The notes: generated from the letters alone by a model not told the origin. A DNA stretch of 64,000 nucleotides from an uncultured Arthrobacter sp. (GCF_947493765.1 NZ_CANLSZ010000006.1:91817-155816); one strand, 5' to 3'. Shown: positions 52,503 through 61,475, counted from the first letter of the stretch. Numbers and translations are program-made.

Positions 52503-52925
52503 ATGTCCCATGATCCCTACGGCACCGAGAACCGGTTCCCCGGCGGGCACGAGAACCCCTACGACGGCGGTGCGCACAGGGCGCAGGGCGTCGACGGCCC
52601 CTACCGGCCGGAGCAATACCGGGGGTCCTACCAGCCGTACCAGTCCGGGTTCTACCAGCCGTCCTACGAGCGGCTGGAGGGGGAGAAGGCGGCGCAGCTC
52701 TCCCTCATCTTCGGCCTGGTGGGATTCTTTGTCGCGGGCATCGTCTTCGGACCGCTCGCCATCTGGCAGGCCAGGAAGGCCGAGGGCTTCGGTGTGCCCG
52801 CGACGGCCGGGAAGATCCTCGGCTGGATCACCACCATTTTGTACGGACTGGCGATCCTCGCGGGCGTCCTCTTCGTCGTCATCATCATTGCGGGCTTCGG
52901 AGCGGCCGCGAGCTACAGCAACTGA
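52503..52925 (+). CDS. DUF4190 domain-containing membrane protein
   Basis: A 140-residue protein. The first 60 residues are Tyr/Pro/Gly/Gln-rich and probably disordered (PYGTENRFPGGHENPYDGG, YQPYQSGFYQPSYE). The C-terminal half is the DUF4190 layout: two membrane helices around GPLAIWQARKAEGFGVPATAGKILGW. Function unknown; the family is common next to septum or cell-envelope genes. GAGCAGGAGGACCCCC precedes the ATG. Confidence 0.85.
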   Translation: MSHDPYGTENRFPGGHENPYDGGAHRAQGVDGPYRPEQYRGSYQPYQSGFYQPSYERLEGEKAAQLSLIFGLVGFFVAGIVFGPLAIWQARKAEGFGVPATAGKILGWITTILYGLAILAGVLFVVIIIAGFGAAASYSN

Positions 52926-52962
52926 GCCCCGACTCCTCGATCCGACGCTCACGAAGGACATC

Positions 52963-53781
52963 ATGGACGCCCCTACTCCGACCGCCGAGGAACGCTGGCA
53001 GCATTTCCGGGACAGGCGCGACGCCGAGCTCGCCGAGCCGCACGGCTGGCTGACGCTCACCTCCCTGCAGTGGCTGGGCGACGAGCCCTCGACCGTGGAC
53101 CTGGTGCCGGGACTGTGGGCATCCGCGGAGGGCCGGGCGCGCCTGCTGGCCGGAGCCGCGGACGGGCTCACGGAGGTCTCCAGCGGCCGCCCCGTGGAGG
53201 GCGCCATCACCGCTGCGCTCGACGACGAGGAGTCCCTCTCGTGGGTCTCCTACGGCGGGGAGGACGGCCACCGGATCGTGGTGGAGCTGGCCCGCAGGGC
53301 GGGTCGGTACGCCATCCGCACCCGCGACGCCCTCGCACCCACGCTGACGGACTTCAGCGGCGTGCCCGTCTTCGGGTACCGGTCCGATCTCGTCCTGGAA
53401 GGCCACTTCGAGCCCTATCCCGCCCCTCTCGTGGAGCGGATCACGATGGCGCACCCGGAGGTGCCCGGCCTGCAGACCAGTGTGGGCGAGATCGTCTTCT
53501 CCCTGCCGGACGGCCCGCGGGAGATCCGGCTCCGAGCCTCCCGCGAGGACACGGGCGCTTTGTCCATCACCTTCCACGACTCGACCAACGGCACCACCAC
53601 GGCGCCCTGGCGGAAGCTCACGACGCCGGCACCCGGCCCGGAGGGTGCCGTGGTCCTGGACTTCAACCGGGCCGTCAACTACCCCAGCGCGTTCACGGCG
53701 TTCGGCACGTGTCCCATGCCGGTACGCTCGAACGTGATCGACGGACCGATCGAGGCGGGGGAACAGCAGCCCCGCGGCTGA
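52963..53781 (+). CDS. DUF1684 domain-containing protein
   Basis: A 272-residue protein of the DUF1684 family: HGWLTLTSLQWLGDEPSTVD, RYAIRTRDALAPTLTDFSGVPVFG and the conserved ending LDFNRAVNYPSAFTAFGTCPMP are diagnostic. The family is found across bacteria, with no established activity; the conserved Asn/Pro/Cys cluster near the end may form a binding site. GAAGGACATC precedes the ATG. It follows the DUF4190 gene by 37 bases. Confidence 0.9.
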   Translation: MDAPTPTAEERWQHFRDRRDAELAEPHGWLTLTSLQWLGDEPSTVDLVPGLWASAEGRARLLAGAADGLTEVSSGRPVEGAITAALDDEESLSWVSYGGEDGHRIVVELARRAGRYAIRTRDALAPTLTDFSGVPVFGYRSDLVLEGHFEPYPAPLVERITMAHPEVPGLQTSVGEIVFSLPDGPREIRLRASREDTGALSITFHDSTNGTTTAPWRKLTTPAPGPEGAVVLDFNRAVNYPSAFTAFGTCPMPVRSNVIDGPIEAGEQQPRG

Positions 53782-53857
53782 CGGCCGGTGCGCAGGTCCG
53801 GGCTGCACTGCGCGGGGTCGGTCGACGGCTCGTGGGCTCAGTCGTCAGTGCGCAGGT

Positions 53858-54379
53858 TCAGTCCGTTCGGTCCCCGGCCAGGATGATGCCCCGGGCGTAG
53901 GCCGCCTGGCCGGCGTGCTGTACGGCGTCGTCGAGCATGCTCACGAGCCGCACCAACAGGGTCACGGGTGGGTCCCACCGCTCGTCCACCACCTGCTGCA
54001 GGTCCTCCTCCCGCAGTCCGGCGACCAGCGTCATGGCCAGGCGATGGACTGCGTCGAAGTAGTCCAGCAGCTGCTGCGCCGACTCCACCTGCACGGCGTC
54101 CACCTGGTCCGCCGTGTGGCCGAAGCCGGTGTCCTCGGGCTCCAGCGACAGATCCCAGCGCTCCGCATGGCCCTCGGCACGCCAGAGCTCGGGATGCCCG
54201 AAGGCCTCGGCCAGATGGGCGTCCTGCACGCGGGTCAGGTGCCAGACGAGCCACCCCACGGGGTTCGCGGAACCGCCCGGACGCACCGACAGCTGGGCGG
54301 CGTCGAGATCCCCGACGGCGCCGCGCACCAGATCGGGCAGGCGCCCGAATGCTTCGGTCAGGACGGCGACGGCGCTCAT
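53858..54379 (-). CDS. DinB/mycothiol transferase family protein
   Basis: A 173-residue DinB-fold protein. NPVGWLVWHLTRVQDAHLAEAFG carries the helix-2 metal ligand (WHLxRVxD) and LVSMLDDAVQHAGQAAYARGI the C-terminal His/Gln ligands of the DUF664 mycothiol-transferase group. In such proteins a metal and mycothiol are bound in a four-helix bundle. The ATG at 54379 overlaps the TGA of a preceding 18-codon open frame (ATGA), so translation is probably coupled. Confidence 0.85.
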   Translation of the reverse strand: MSAVAVLTEAFGRLPDLVRGAVGDLDAAQLSVRPGGSANPVGWLVWHLTRVQDAHLAEAFGHPELWRAEGHAERWDLSLEPEDTGFGHTADQVDAVQVESAQQLLDYFDAVHRLAMTLVAGLREEDLQQVVDERWDPPVTLLVRLVSMLDDAVQHAGQAAYARGIILAGDRTD

Positions 54380-54432
54380 GCCCGGCCCTGCCCGGTCGGG
54401 GCTGCGCCCCGGATCTGCGCGGTGTACTCCAT
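54376..54432 (-). CDS. 18-codon leader ORF coupled to the DinB-family gene
   Basis: Starting from ATG 54432 with GAGGAGCCGACC just before it, the frame reads MEYTAQIRGAAPTGQGRA and stops in the ATGA that opens the DinB-family gene. The ribosome binding site belongs to this small frame, since the DinB start has none of its own. It could be a coupling leader or the residue of an upstream truncation. No family recognised. Confidence 0.4.
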   Translation of the reverse strand: MEYTAQIRGAAPTGQGRA

Positions 54433-54510
54433 GGTCGGCTCCTCGTCCGTCGGGTGCGCGGCGTTCCGCTTCCTGCAGTGTAGGCACCGGATCCCCGTCC
54501 CGCATCGCCG

Positions 54511-55209
54511 TCATGCACCGGCGTTGCCGTGCACCCCGGATTCCCGGTAGAAGCCCTCGATGTGCTCGCGGAGCAGCACCGCTGCCCGTTCGCCGTCGTG
54601 GGACAGGATCGCCTCGAGGACGGCCCGGTGCTCGCGCCGCAGCCGCGCCGACGTGGCTTCCCAGTCCGGGAGACCCGCGGTGAGGCGCTGGGTGTACTCG
54701 GCGATAGAGCCGCGGAGGGAGCCCATCATGGCTCCGATCAGCACATTGCCCGTGGCATCGGCGAGCGCCACGTGGAAGAGCGCGTCCCGCTCGAGGAAGC
54801 CGGCAGGGCCGTCGTCGTGCGCGTCCATCTCGTCGAGGAGCACCGCAGCGCGCCGGAGCGCGGGCGACTCCGGCGCCGCGTGCGCCACGGCCCAGGTCTC
54901 GAGCAGCAGCCGGGTCTGGACGATGTCGCCGACGGGCAGGTGCGCGCTCGCCACGTGGAGCCGCAGCGCCGAGTCGAGGGCGAGCGCGGGGTTGGCGGTG
55001 ATGACGGTCCCGGCCTGCGGTCCTGATCCGACGCCGGCCCGGACGACACCCAGGGCCTCCAGCACGCGGGTGCCCTCGCGGACCGACGCCCGCGAGATGT
55101 TCAGCTGCTCGGCCATGGCCCGCTCCCCCGGCAGGCGGGAGCCGATGGCCAGACGTCCGGCGCCGAGCTCACCCTCGAGCCATGCCGAGACCACCTGGTG
55201 ATTACGCAT
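54511..55209 (-). CDS. FadR/GntR family transcriptional regulator
   Basis: A 232-residue regulator. The N-terminal winged helix has LAIGSRLPGERAMAEQLNISRASVREGTRVLEALGVV, and the C-terminal helical FCD ligand domain follows (LLLETWAVAHAAPE, LFHVALADATGN, EHRAVLEAILSHDGERAAVLLREHIEGFY) with the metal-binding His/Asp residues of the family. It is divergent from the FMN-dependent alpha-hydroxy-acid oxidase gene, with a perfect TGGTNNNACCA-type operator in between. It probably represses both itself and the oxidase gene. Confidence 0.93.
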   Translation of the reverse strand: MRNHQVVSAWLEGELGAGRLAIGSRLPGERAMAEQLNISRASVREGTRVLEALGVVRAGVGSGPQAGTVITANPALALDSALRLHVASAHLPVGDIVQTRLLLETWAVAHAAPESPALRRAAVLLDEMDAHDDGPAGFLERDALFHVALADATGNVLIGAMMGSLRGSIAEYTQRLTAGLPDWEATSARLRREHRAVLEAILSHDGERAAVLLREHIEGFYRESGVHGNAGA

Positions 55210-55215
55210 GGCGCC

Positions 55216-55253
55216 AGCATAGCTTGTGTGGTCGGACCACATGGCCGTAGAGT
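55216..55253. promoter_or_regulatory. divergent promoter region with perfect GntR/FadR operator
   Basis: TGTGGTC-G-GACCACA (55227-55241) is a perfect 7-1-7 palindrome containing TGGTCGGACCA, the FadR/LldR-type core. Leftward, TATGCT (rc of 55216-55221) ends six bases before the regulator's ATG. Rightward, TTGTGT (55224-55229), 18 bases, TAGAGT (55248-55253) fits a promoter for the oxidase gene. The operator therefore lies within both promoters, as expected for repression of both genes. Confidence 0.85.
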
Positions 55254-55309
55254 CTGCCTGACCAGCGGCACCCCCCGCGACGATGCCCGACGACGAGCGA
55301 AGGCACCCC

Positions 55310-56593
55310 ATGCAGCTTCCTTCACGACCATCCGTCCCTCCGGCCCTGCGGCGGAGGATCCCCAGTGTCGGCGACCTAGCACCCCTCATGCAGTTCAAGC
55401 GGCCCGAGCTCGGGACGGCCGCCCGGCTGCGGCGGGCCCACACCGTCTGGGATCTGCGCGAGCAGGCCAAGCGGCGCACCCCCACGGCACCCTTCGACTA
55501 CACCGATGGCGCGGCCGAGGCGGAGATCTCCCTGCGCCGTGCCCGCGAGGCCTTCCTCGACCTGGAGTTCCGGCCCGGGATCCTCCGCGACGTGGAGACC
55601 GTCAGCACCACCACGCCAATCCTCGGGCGAACCTCGGCGCTGCCCTTCGGTATAGCCCCCACGGGCTTCACCCGCATGATGCAGTCGGAGGGGGAGTACG
55701 CCGGATCGCAGGCGGCCGAGGCCGCCGGCATCCCGTACACGCTCTCCACCATGGGCACCGCGTCCATCGAGGACGTGGCACGGGCAGCGCCGGGCGGGCG
55801 CAACTGGTTCCAGCTGTACCTCTGGACGGATCGGGAGCGCTCCCTGGAGCTGATCCGTCGCGCCGCTGCCGCGGGGAACGACACCCTGATGGTCACGGTG
55901 GACACCGCCGTCGCCGGGGCCCGCCTCCGCGACGTCCGCAACGGCATGACCATCCCGCCCGCCCTCACGCTGAAGACGGTGGTCGATGCCTCCTACCGGC
56001 CCGCCTGGTGGTTCAACTTCCTCACCCACGAACCGCTCTCCTTCGCCTCGCTCTCGCGCTACTCCGGCACGGTGGCCGACCTCATCAACTCGATGTTCGA
56101 TCCCACCCTCACGTTCGAGGATCTCGACTGGCTGCGCGGGGTGTGGAAGGGCAATCTGGTGGTCAAGGGGATCCAGACCCTCGACGACGCGAAGAAGGCC
56201 GTGGACCACGGGGCCGACGGCATCATCCTCTCCAACCACGGAGGCCGTCAGCTGGATCGGGCCCCGATCCCCCTGCACCTGCTGCCCCGGGTCGCCGCCG
56301 AGCTCAAGGGCAGGACGGCCATCATCCTCGATACGGGCATCATGAGCGGCGGGGACATCGTCGCAGCGATCGCCCTCGGTGCCGATTTCACCCTGATCGG
56401 CCGCGCCTATCTCTACGGACTCATGGCCGGTGGCCGCAGGGGTGTGGATCGGACCATCGAGATCCTCGGATCGCAGACCGCCCGCACCATGCAGCTGCTC
56501 GGCGTCAACAGGGTCGAGGACCTGACCCCCGACCACGTGCACCTGCTGGGGTCTGCCGCATCCGATGTCGGGCAGGCGGAGCTGACGCGGTAG
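55310..56593 (+). CDS. lldD: FMN-dependent alpha-hydroxy-acid dehydrogenase (L-lactate dehydrogenase-like)
   Basis: A 427-residue TIM-barrel flavoenzyme. [16 protein letters not shown] is the N-terminal signature, [11 protein letters not shown] and FQLYLW belong to the FMN site, and the catalytic motif [10 protein letters not shown] contains the active-site His and Arg, with [11 protein letters not shown] and IGRAYLYGL following. Substrates are L-lactate, glycolate or mandelate-type acids; lactate is likely given the regulator. GAAGG precedes the ATG at 55310 by eight bases, better than the upstream ATG at 55283. Confidence 0.88.
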   Translation: MQLPSRPSVPPALRRRIPSVGDLAPLMQFKRPELGTAARLRRAHTVWDLREQAKRRTPTAPFDYTDGAAEAEISLRRAREAFLDLEFRPGILRDVETVSTTTPILGRTSALPFGIAPTGFTRMMQSEGEYAGSQAAEAAGIPYTLSTMGTASIEDVARAAPGGRNWFQLYLWTDRERSLELIRRAAAAGNDTLMVTVDTAVAGARLRDVRNGMTIPPALTLKTVVDASYRPAWWFNFLTHEPLSFASLSRYSGTVADLINSMFDPTLTFEDLDWLRGVWKGNLVVKGIQTLDDAKKAVDHGADGIILSNHGGRQLDRAPIPLHLLPRVAAELKGRTAIILDTGIMSGGDIVAAIALGADFTLIGRAYLYGLMAGGRRGVDRTIEILGSQTARTMQLLGVNRVEDLTPDHVHLLGSAASDVGQAELTR

Positions 56594-56691
56594 TGCTCGT
56601 GGCCTTCTGAGGCCCCTACTCCGCCGAGACCGCAGACCGTACCGCTTGGCCCCCTTCGCGCCGGTCGCTTCTGCTGTCTCGACCGGAGAAG

Positions 56692-57054
56692 TCACAGCTC
56701 CTGCAGGGCGGCCGTCCGCTCCCCGCCCGCATCACCGGTGTTGACCGTCCCCTTTGGCTCGAACAGGAGCGCGGTTACCTCCTCCTCCGCACGGGGACAG
56801 TGCTCGACGCCGGCGGGCACCACGAACACGTCGTCCGGACCGAGCTCCACGTCGCGGTCGCGGAGCTGGATGGTCAACCGGCCGCTGCGCACCAGGAAGA
56901 GTTCGTCGGTGTCCGGGTGGGTGTGCCAGACGAATTCGCCCTGCAGCTTCACCACCTTCACGTCGTAGTCGTTGATACTCGTGAGCCGATGCGGCTGCCA
57001 GTGCTCCGAGATCAGGTCGAGGGCGGCGGAGACATTGCGGACGTCGGATTCCAT
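56692..57054 (-). CDS. cupin domain-containing protein
   Basis: A 120-residue single-domain cupin. The metal-binding motif GEFVWHTHPDTDELFLVRSGRLTIQL is complete (HxH...E), with the second motif PAGVEHCPRAEEEV (H). It could be a sugar isomerase- or dioxygenase-like small enzyme; no family is certain. The start is uncertain: ATG at 57054, or GTG at 57075 in the same frame adding seven residues. It converges on the oxidase gene. Confidence 0.8.
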   Translation of the reverse strand: MESDVRNVSAALDLISEHWQPHRLTSINDYDVKVVKLQGEFVWHTHPDTDELFLVRSGRLTIQLRDRDVELGPDDVFVVPAGVEHCPRAEEEVTALLFEPKGTVNTGDAGGERTAALQEL

Positions 57055-57114
57055 GCCTCCATCATGACCGACCACGCGCCTGCTGCCGTGGAGGTCATCG
57101 ATGCTCGACGCAGC

Positions 57115-58143
57115 CTAGGTCCTGCCTCGCCCGCGCGCCTCGGCCTGCTGCTCGCGGCCGGTCTCCACGAGGTGGTCGCTGTCCGTCTTGTTACCCATGA
57201 ACTCGGTTGCGATTCCCTGGAACTCGGCGGCCAGGGCACGTGCCCGTTCGCCGGGAGTGAGGGACGCGGCCTCCTTCGGCAGCTCGGGGACGACGGCGAT
57301 CGCCCCGCCGTCGTCCGCCCCGCCGTCGTGCGCTTCCCGGGAGGCCTCCGAGGCCACTGCGGGATGATCCGCGAGGTGCCCGCTCGCGTGGCGTACGCAC
57401 AGGGCGGCCACCTCACGGGCGTGGGCGTGCATCACCGAGTGCGCCGCTCCCTCGATCTCCACCACCGTGGCGGTCCGGAACGCCCGGCCCAGGGCCGCCA
57501 CCCACGGACGGGGGCACACGGCGTCGTGCTCGCCGCGGATGATGAGCGTGGGAGTCCGGACGCGGGCGGCGGTGCGCTCGATCGGATACGTCATCATGCG
57601 CGGGAGGATCTTGAAGAACCAGCCGAAGCCGCAGGTCAGATAGGCCACCACGGCGAGGAAGGTGACGCGGAAAGGTTCGTGCCGCGCCGAGCGCAGGAAG
57701 CGCACCGCCTGGACCGGGAGGGAGCGCGCCGCCGCGTCGATCACGGGGCTGATCAGCACCAGGCTCGACAGGCCGGACTGATGGGCCGCGAGGTCCGCGC
57801 AGATCTGCGCGCCCATCGAGTGACCCACCACGATCGGGTCCTCGAGGCCGAGCTCGTCGATGGCAGCACCGACGAGCTCGCCGAACTGGCCGATGGACAG
57901 CGCCGTCCGGGCGTGCGGGACGCCGCCGAAGCCCGGGAGATCCAGCGCGTACACGGGCCCGAACTGCCTCAGGTGGGGCGCGAGCTGTTCGAAGTAGTGC
58001 GAGGACACCCCGATGCCCGGCACGAGGACGAAGGCGCGCTCGCCCTCCTCGCCCACGGAGGTGGCACGCGCCCACAGGCCGTTCCGGTGGATCCGCTGCA
58101 CGGTGATGTCCGGACCGGTGTCCGATCCTCCCAATTTCGCCAC
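57115..58143 (-). CDS. alpha/beta hydrolase
   Basis: A 342-residue alpha/beta hydrolase starting at GTG. The nucleophile elbow is GHSMGAQ (Ser near residue 108), the acid is in IIRGEHDAVCPRP, and the base histidine in GAAHSVMHAHA. The oxyanion segment is VLVPGIGVSSHYF. The last 75 residues are a charged extension (EAHDGGADDGGAIAV to EARGRGRT) not typical of the fold. Substrate unknown. Confidence 0.88.
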   Translation of the reverse strand: MAKLGGSDTGPDITVQRIHRNGLWARATSVGEEGERAFVLVPGIGVSSHYFEQLAPHLRQFGPVYALDLPGFGGVPHARTALSIGQFGELVGAAIDELGLEDPIVVGHSMGAQICADLAAHQSGLSSLVLISPVIDAAARSLPVQAVRFLRSARHEPFRVTFLAVVAYLTCGFGWFFKILPRMMTYPIERTAARVRTPTLIIRGEHDAVCPRPWVAALGRAFRTATVVEIEGAAHSVMHAHAREVAALCVRHASGHLADHPAVASEASREAHDGGADDGGAIAVVPELPKEAASLTPGERARALAAEFQGIATEFMGNKTDSDHLVETGREQQAEARGRGRT

Positions 58144-58248
58144 ACCTCATTCTCGGACAGGAGCTCGCGAAAGCCCCAATCGGGCTTATCATGCATCCAG
58201 TGGCTCCGTCCCGGGCGGACGAGGAGCACGGGCCCGCAGGAGACGACG

Positions 58249-58557
58249 ATGCAGCGTAGGCGGAGGCAGTACCCCCTGGGATACCGGCGTGCGCGATCCC
58301 TGATGGTGGTGATCGCCCTGTTCTGGTCGTGGCTGTGGTTCGGCGGTGCCGCGACGCTCCGGCTTCTCCACGGGTCGCCCATCCATGAGGTGCTCGCGGT
58401 GTACGCGCTCGCCGTCGTCGTCCTCGTCTCGATCCCCGCCGCCCTGCTCGCCGTCGCGACCCTGGTCCTCACCCGCCCGCGGGCCACGGTGGTGCAGCTG
58501 CCGGCGACCACCGCCTCACAGGCCGTCGCCCGACGCCTCGATGGGAAAGCCTCCTGA
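58249..58557 (+). CDS. small membrane protein, hypothetical
   Basis: A 102-residue protein with two hydrophobic segments (MVVIALFWSWLWFGGAATLRLL and VLAVYALAVVVLVSIPAALLAVATLVLT) and a basic N-terminus. No family recognised. GCAGGAGACGACG is the probable ribosome binding site. It precedes the lipoprotein gene by 64 bases. Confidence 0.65.
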   Translation: MQRRRRQYPLGYRRARSLMVVIALFWSWLWFGGAATLRLLHGSPIHEVLAVYALAVVVLVSIPAALLAVATLVLTRPRATVVQLPATTASQAVARRLDGKAS

Positions 58558-58621
58558 GGCAGGCACTCGTTGTAGCCTTGCCGGAGCGGGCCGTGGGCCC
58601 GGCGGCCGTCGAAGGAACCCC

Positions 58622-59407
58622 ATGCCACGTTCAGCAGCACCCCTCACAGGACTCGCCCTTGCAGCCCTCCTCGCCCTGAGTGCCTGCTCCTCCGGCACGG
58701 AGGACGAGCCGACCGGGGACACGACGGCGGAGGCCACGGCGTCCGCGAGCGCCACGGCAGCGAGCACGGCAGAGGCCGGAGACACGACGGCGGAGACCAC
58801 GGCAGCCCCCGGCGCGGGCTCCTACTCCTCGGAGGAGCTCACCACCATCCTCGGAACGGTGGAGCTCCCCGACGGCTCGGCACTGCAGGTCCTGCCCACG
58901 GAACAGCTGGACCAGAGCATGGAGCTCGCACGCGAGTTCCTCGACTCCGTGGAGATCATGCCCGAGGAGTGCGGGGTGTTCGTCGCGAACACCCTCGAAG
59001 CTCCCGAGGGCGCCGGCTACGCCACGGGGGTGGCGATGTCCGACGGCGACGCCGTCCAGACGGTCGTCTCGCTGGCCTCCTCCACGGACACCGCCTTCGC
59101 CGAGGACCGGATCGAGGCCTCGGACGACGCCCTGGGGGCCTGCTCGACCTTCAGCGTGGAGACGCAGGGGCTCACGGTCGACCAGGAGGTGGAGCGCCTC
59201 GAGGCGGAGACCGAGGCGGACAGGACCTTCGGCACCCTGACGCACCAGTCCTCGGCGGATGCGGGTGAGCAGGAGACCATGACCGTCGTCGGGCTCCGCG
59301 GAGACCTTGCTGTGACGGCCCTCCGGACGGCGCAGGGCTCCGTCCCCGAGGGTTCCCAGGAGGAGCTGCAGGAGCTGATCGACGCCACGCTCGCAGCAGC
59401 CGGTTAG
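58622..59407 (+). CDS. hypothetical lipoprotein
   Basis: A 261-residue lipoprotein with the lipobox LSAC (Cys21) after a short signal peptide. Residues 25-65 are a Thr/Ala/Ser/Glu-rich linker with internal duplication (DTTAEATASASATAAST and DTTAETTAAPGAG). The remaining domain is predicted alpha/beta (SSEELTTILGTVELPDG, FLDSVEIMPEECGVFVANT) and has no family I recognise. GAAGGAACCCC precedes the ATG. It is followed by the amylase gene. Confidence 0.8.
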   Translation: MPRSAAPLTGLALAALLALSACSSGTEDEPTGDTTAEATASASATAASTAEAGDTTAETTAAPGAGSYSSEELTTILGTVELPDGSALQVLPTEQLDQSMELAREFLDSVEIMPEECGVFVANTLEAPEGAGYATGVAMSDGDAVQTVVSLASSTDTAFAEDRIEASDDALGACSTFSVETQGLTVDQEVERLEAETEADRTFGTLTHQSSADAGEQETMTVVGLRGDLAVTALRTAQGSVPEGSQEELQELIDATLAAAG

Positions 59408-59444
59408 CAGTGTCCGTGGGCCGGAGACGACGGAAGGCAGCACA

Positions 59445-60761
59445 GTGACCGAACCCGACTGGGTGCAGCACGCCATCTGGTGGCAGGTCTATCCCCTGGG
59501 CTTCGTGGGCGCGGAGAAGGCGGCCACCTCGAACCCTGCAGCCCCGCACCGGCTGCTGGATCTCGTGGGATGGCTCGACTACGCCGTGGAGCTCGGGGCC
59601 TCCGGACTGGCTTTGGGCCCCATCTTCGCGTCGGAGACGCATGGCTACGACACCACCGACTACTTCGCCGTCGACTCCCGCTTGGGCACGCTCGAGGATG
59701 TGGACACCCTGATCGCCGAGGCGCACCAGCGCGGGCTGCGGATCCTGCTCGACGGCGTCTTCAACCACGTGGGACGCTCGTTCGCGCCATTCCAGGAGGT
59801 CCTGGGAGCCGGCCCGGAGGCGCGGACGGCGTCGTGGTTCTCGCTCGACTGGCCCGACGGCGCGGGTCCCGGCGTCGAGCCCGGGTACCGCGACTTCGAG
59901 GGCCACCACCACCTCGTGGCACTGAACCATGCGGAGCCCGCCGTCGCGGATCTCGTCGTGGAGGTCATGCAGTTCTGGCTGGACCGGGGTGCGGACGGCT
60001 GGCGGCTCGATGCCGCCTACGCCGTCCCGTCCCCGTTCTGGGCGGACGTGACCGCCCGGGTGCGGGCCGCGCATCCGGACGCCTACTTCGTCGGGGAGTA
60101 CATCCACGGGGACTATGCGGCGGAGGTCGCTGCCGGCGGGCTCGATTCGGCCACGCAGTACGAGCTGTGGAAGGCCGTCTGGAGTTCCCTGAACGACGGG
60201 AACTTCTTCGAGCTCGCCGCTGCGCTCGAACGGCACACCGCGCTCCTGGGTTCCTTCGCCCCACTCACCTTCGTGGGTAACCACGATGTGACCCGCATCA
60301 GCAGCAAGCTCGACGACGCACGGCTGCTGCCGCTCGCGCTCGTGGTCCTCCTCACCGTGGGTGGCACGCCGTCCGTGTACTACGGGGACGAGCAGGGCTA
60401 CCGCGGCGTCAAGGAGGACCGGATCGGGGGTGACGACGACATCCGGCCGCTCTTCCCACCGTCGCCGGAGGACCTCTCGGCGATCGGGCAGCCCGTCTTC
60501 GCGCTGCACCAGGAGCTCATCGGACTCCGGCGCCGCCACCCCTGGCTGCACCGCGCGACGACCGAGCTGCTGCAGCTCTCCAACGAGGTGCTCTCCTACC
60601 GGGCCGTCGACGGTGACGATTCACTCGTGGTGGCGCTCAATCTGTCCGGTGCCGAGCAGCGCGTCGACGCCGGGGGTGCATCCACCGTGCTCGGTGGTCA
60701 GGCAGCAATCGACAACGGTGCGGTGATCCTGCCGCCGCAGGGCTGGGGCGTCCTGGACTGA
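59445..60761 (+). CDS. GH13 alpha-amylase family protein
   Basis: A 438-residue TIM-barrel glycosidase starting at GTG after GAAGGCAGCACA. The four conserved regions are visible: I, DGVFNHVG; II, GWRLDAAY with the nucleophile Asp; III, VGEYIHG with the acid/base Glu; IV, FVGNHDVTR with the stabilising Asp. It lacks a signal peptide, so it acts in the cytosol on maltodextrins or trehalose-like sugars, possibly with MalQ. A short C-terminal beta domain ends it. A strong hairpin follows 16 bases after the stop. Confidence 0.92.
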   Translation: MTEPDWVQHAIWWQVYPLGFVGAEKAATSNPAAPHRLLDLVGWLDYAVELGASGLALGPIFASETHGYDTTDYFAVDSRLGTLEDVDTLIAEAHQRGLRILLDGVFNHVGRSFAPFQEVLGAGPEARTASWFSLDWPDGAGPGVEPGYRDFEGHHHLVALNHAEPAVADLVVEVMQFWLDRGADGWRLDAAYAVPSPFWADVTARVRAAHPDAYFVGEYIHGDYAAEVAAGGLDSATQYELWKAVWSSLNDGNFFELAAALERHTALLGSFAPLTFVGNHDVTRISSKLDDARLLPLALVVLLTVGGTPSVYYGDEQGYRGVKEDRIGGDDDIRPLFPPSPEDLSAIGQPVFALHQELIGLRRRHPWLHRATTELLQLSNEVLSYRAVDGDDSLVVALNLSGAEQRVDAGGASTVLGGQAAIDNGAVILPPQGWGVLD

Positions 60762-60776
60762 GGGCAGGCTCCGGCT

Positions 60777-60805
60777 CGGGCCGGCGATACTCGACCGCCG
60801 GCCCG
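60777..60805 (+). terminator. hairpin terminator after the amylase gene
   Basis: CGGGCCGGCG (60777-60786) and CGCCGGCCCG (60796-60805) form a 10-bp perfect stem around a nine-base loop, 16 bases after the stop. Confidence 0.65.
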
Positions 60806-60847
60806 TCGAGAGGATAATGGACGGACACGCACCGCAGAGGGGGATCG

Positions 60848-61114
60848 ATGGGTCAGGACGAACCGGATACGGACCCGGGCTTGATCACCTTCACGCCGTG
60901 GCCGCGCCCCATTCCCTCGCACGTGCTCGGTGGCCTGAAGAAGGTCCTGCTCGTGGTCGTGATCCTCGTGGGGGTCCAGCAACTGTTCCCGTCCACCACC
61001 CTCGGATCCTCGTTGAGCAGCACCTTCAGCCTGCTGGTGGTGCTGTCCTGGCTCGGGCCGATCGGGCGTGTCCTGGCGTCCCGGCCGTGGGAGAGGAAGT
61101 CCGCGGAGGACTGA
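60848..61114 (+). CDS. small membrane protein, hypothetical
   Basis: An 88-residue protein with an acidic head (MGQDEPDTDPGLITFTPWPRP), a first hydrophobic helix (VLLVVVILVGVQQLF) and a second (SLLVVLSWLGPIGRVLA). It resembles small two-helix membrane proteins common in actinobacteria; no family assigned. AGAGGGGGATCG lies before the ATG. Confidence 0.6.
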   Translation: MGQDEPDTDPGLITFTPWPRPIPSHVLGGLKKVLLVVVILVGVQQLFPSTTLGSSLSSTFSLLVVLSWLGPIGRVLASRPWERKSAED

Positions 61115-61475
61115 CACAGTGCTGGTATCAGGACTCGCCCACCGATTTCCTGAGTGATCGAACTCGACCAGTACGCGTCCGTCCGCCAGACGTGAGCGGC
61201 AGCGCAGAGAGCTGCGTCCTGGGCAACGCTCAGACTTGCCGCCTCAGATCGCAGCAGCTGACGAGTGCACCGCCGACGCCAGTCAGATCAGTTCACGTGG
61301 CGACGTAGAGTGAGTCCCTCGATTCTGGCTCTGTGGGTCCCGCATGATCTGCCGGGGTCAGACTGCTCGGGAGACAGCACCACAGCGAGATGTCAGGTGA
61401 GAAGGTTCTTCATGAGCCCGTCTTCCGCCACAGGCTCACGTGACTCATTAGCAACCACGGGAACGAGAACACACT
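61115..61475. other. 361-bp gap without a supported gene
   Basis: Open frames here are short, Ser/Arg-rich and have no ribosome binding site. I see no hairpin terminator, repeat or tRNA. The last 40 bases before 61476 contain ACGGGAACGAGAACACAC, which may include the ribosome binding site of the next gene. Confidence 0.5.

Noticed and set aside
61115..61475. Searched for a tRNA or regulatory RNA in the longest gene-free gap
   Set aside because: No cloverleaf-like arms, anticodon context or strong hairpin seen by eye.
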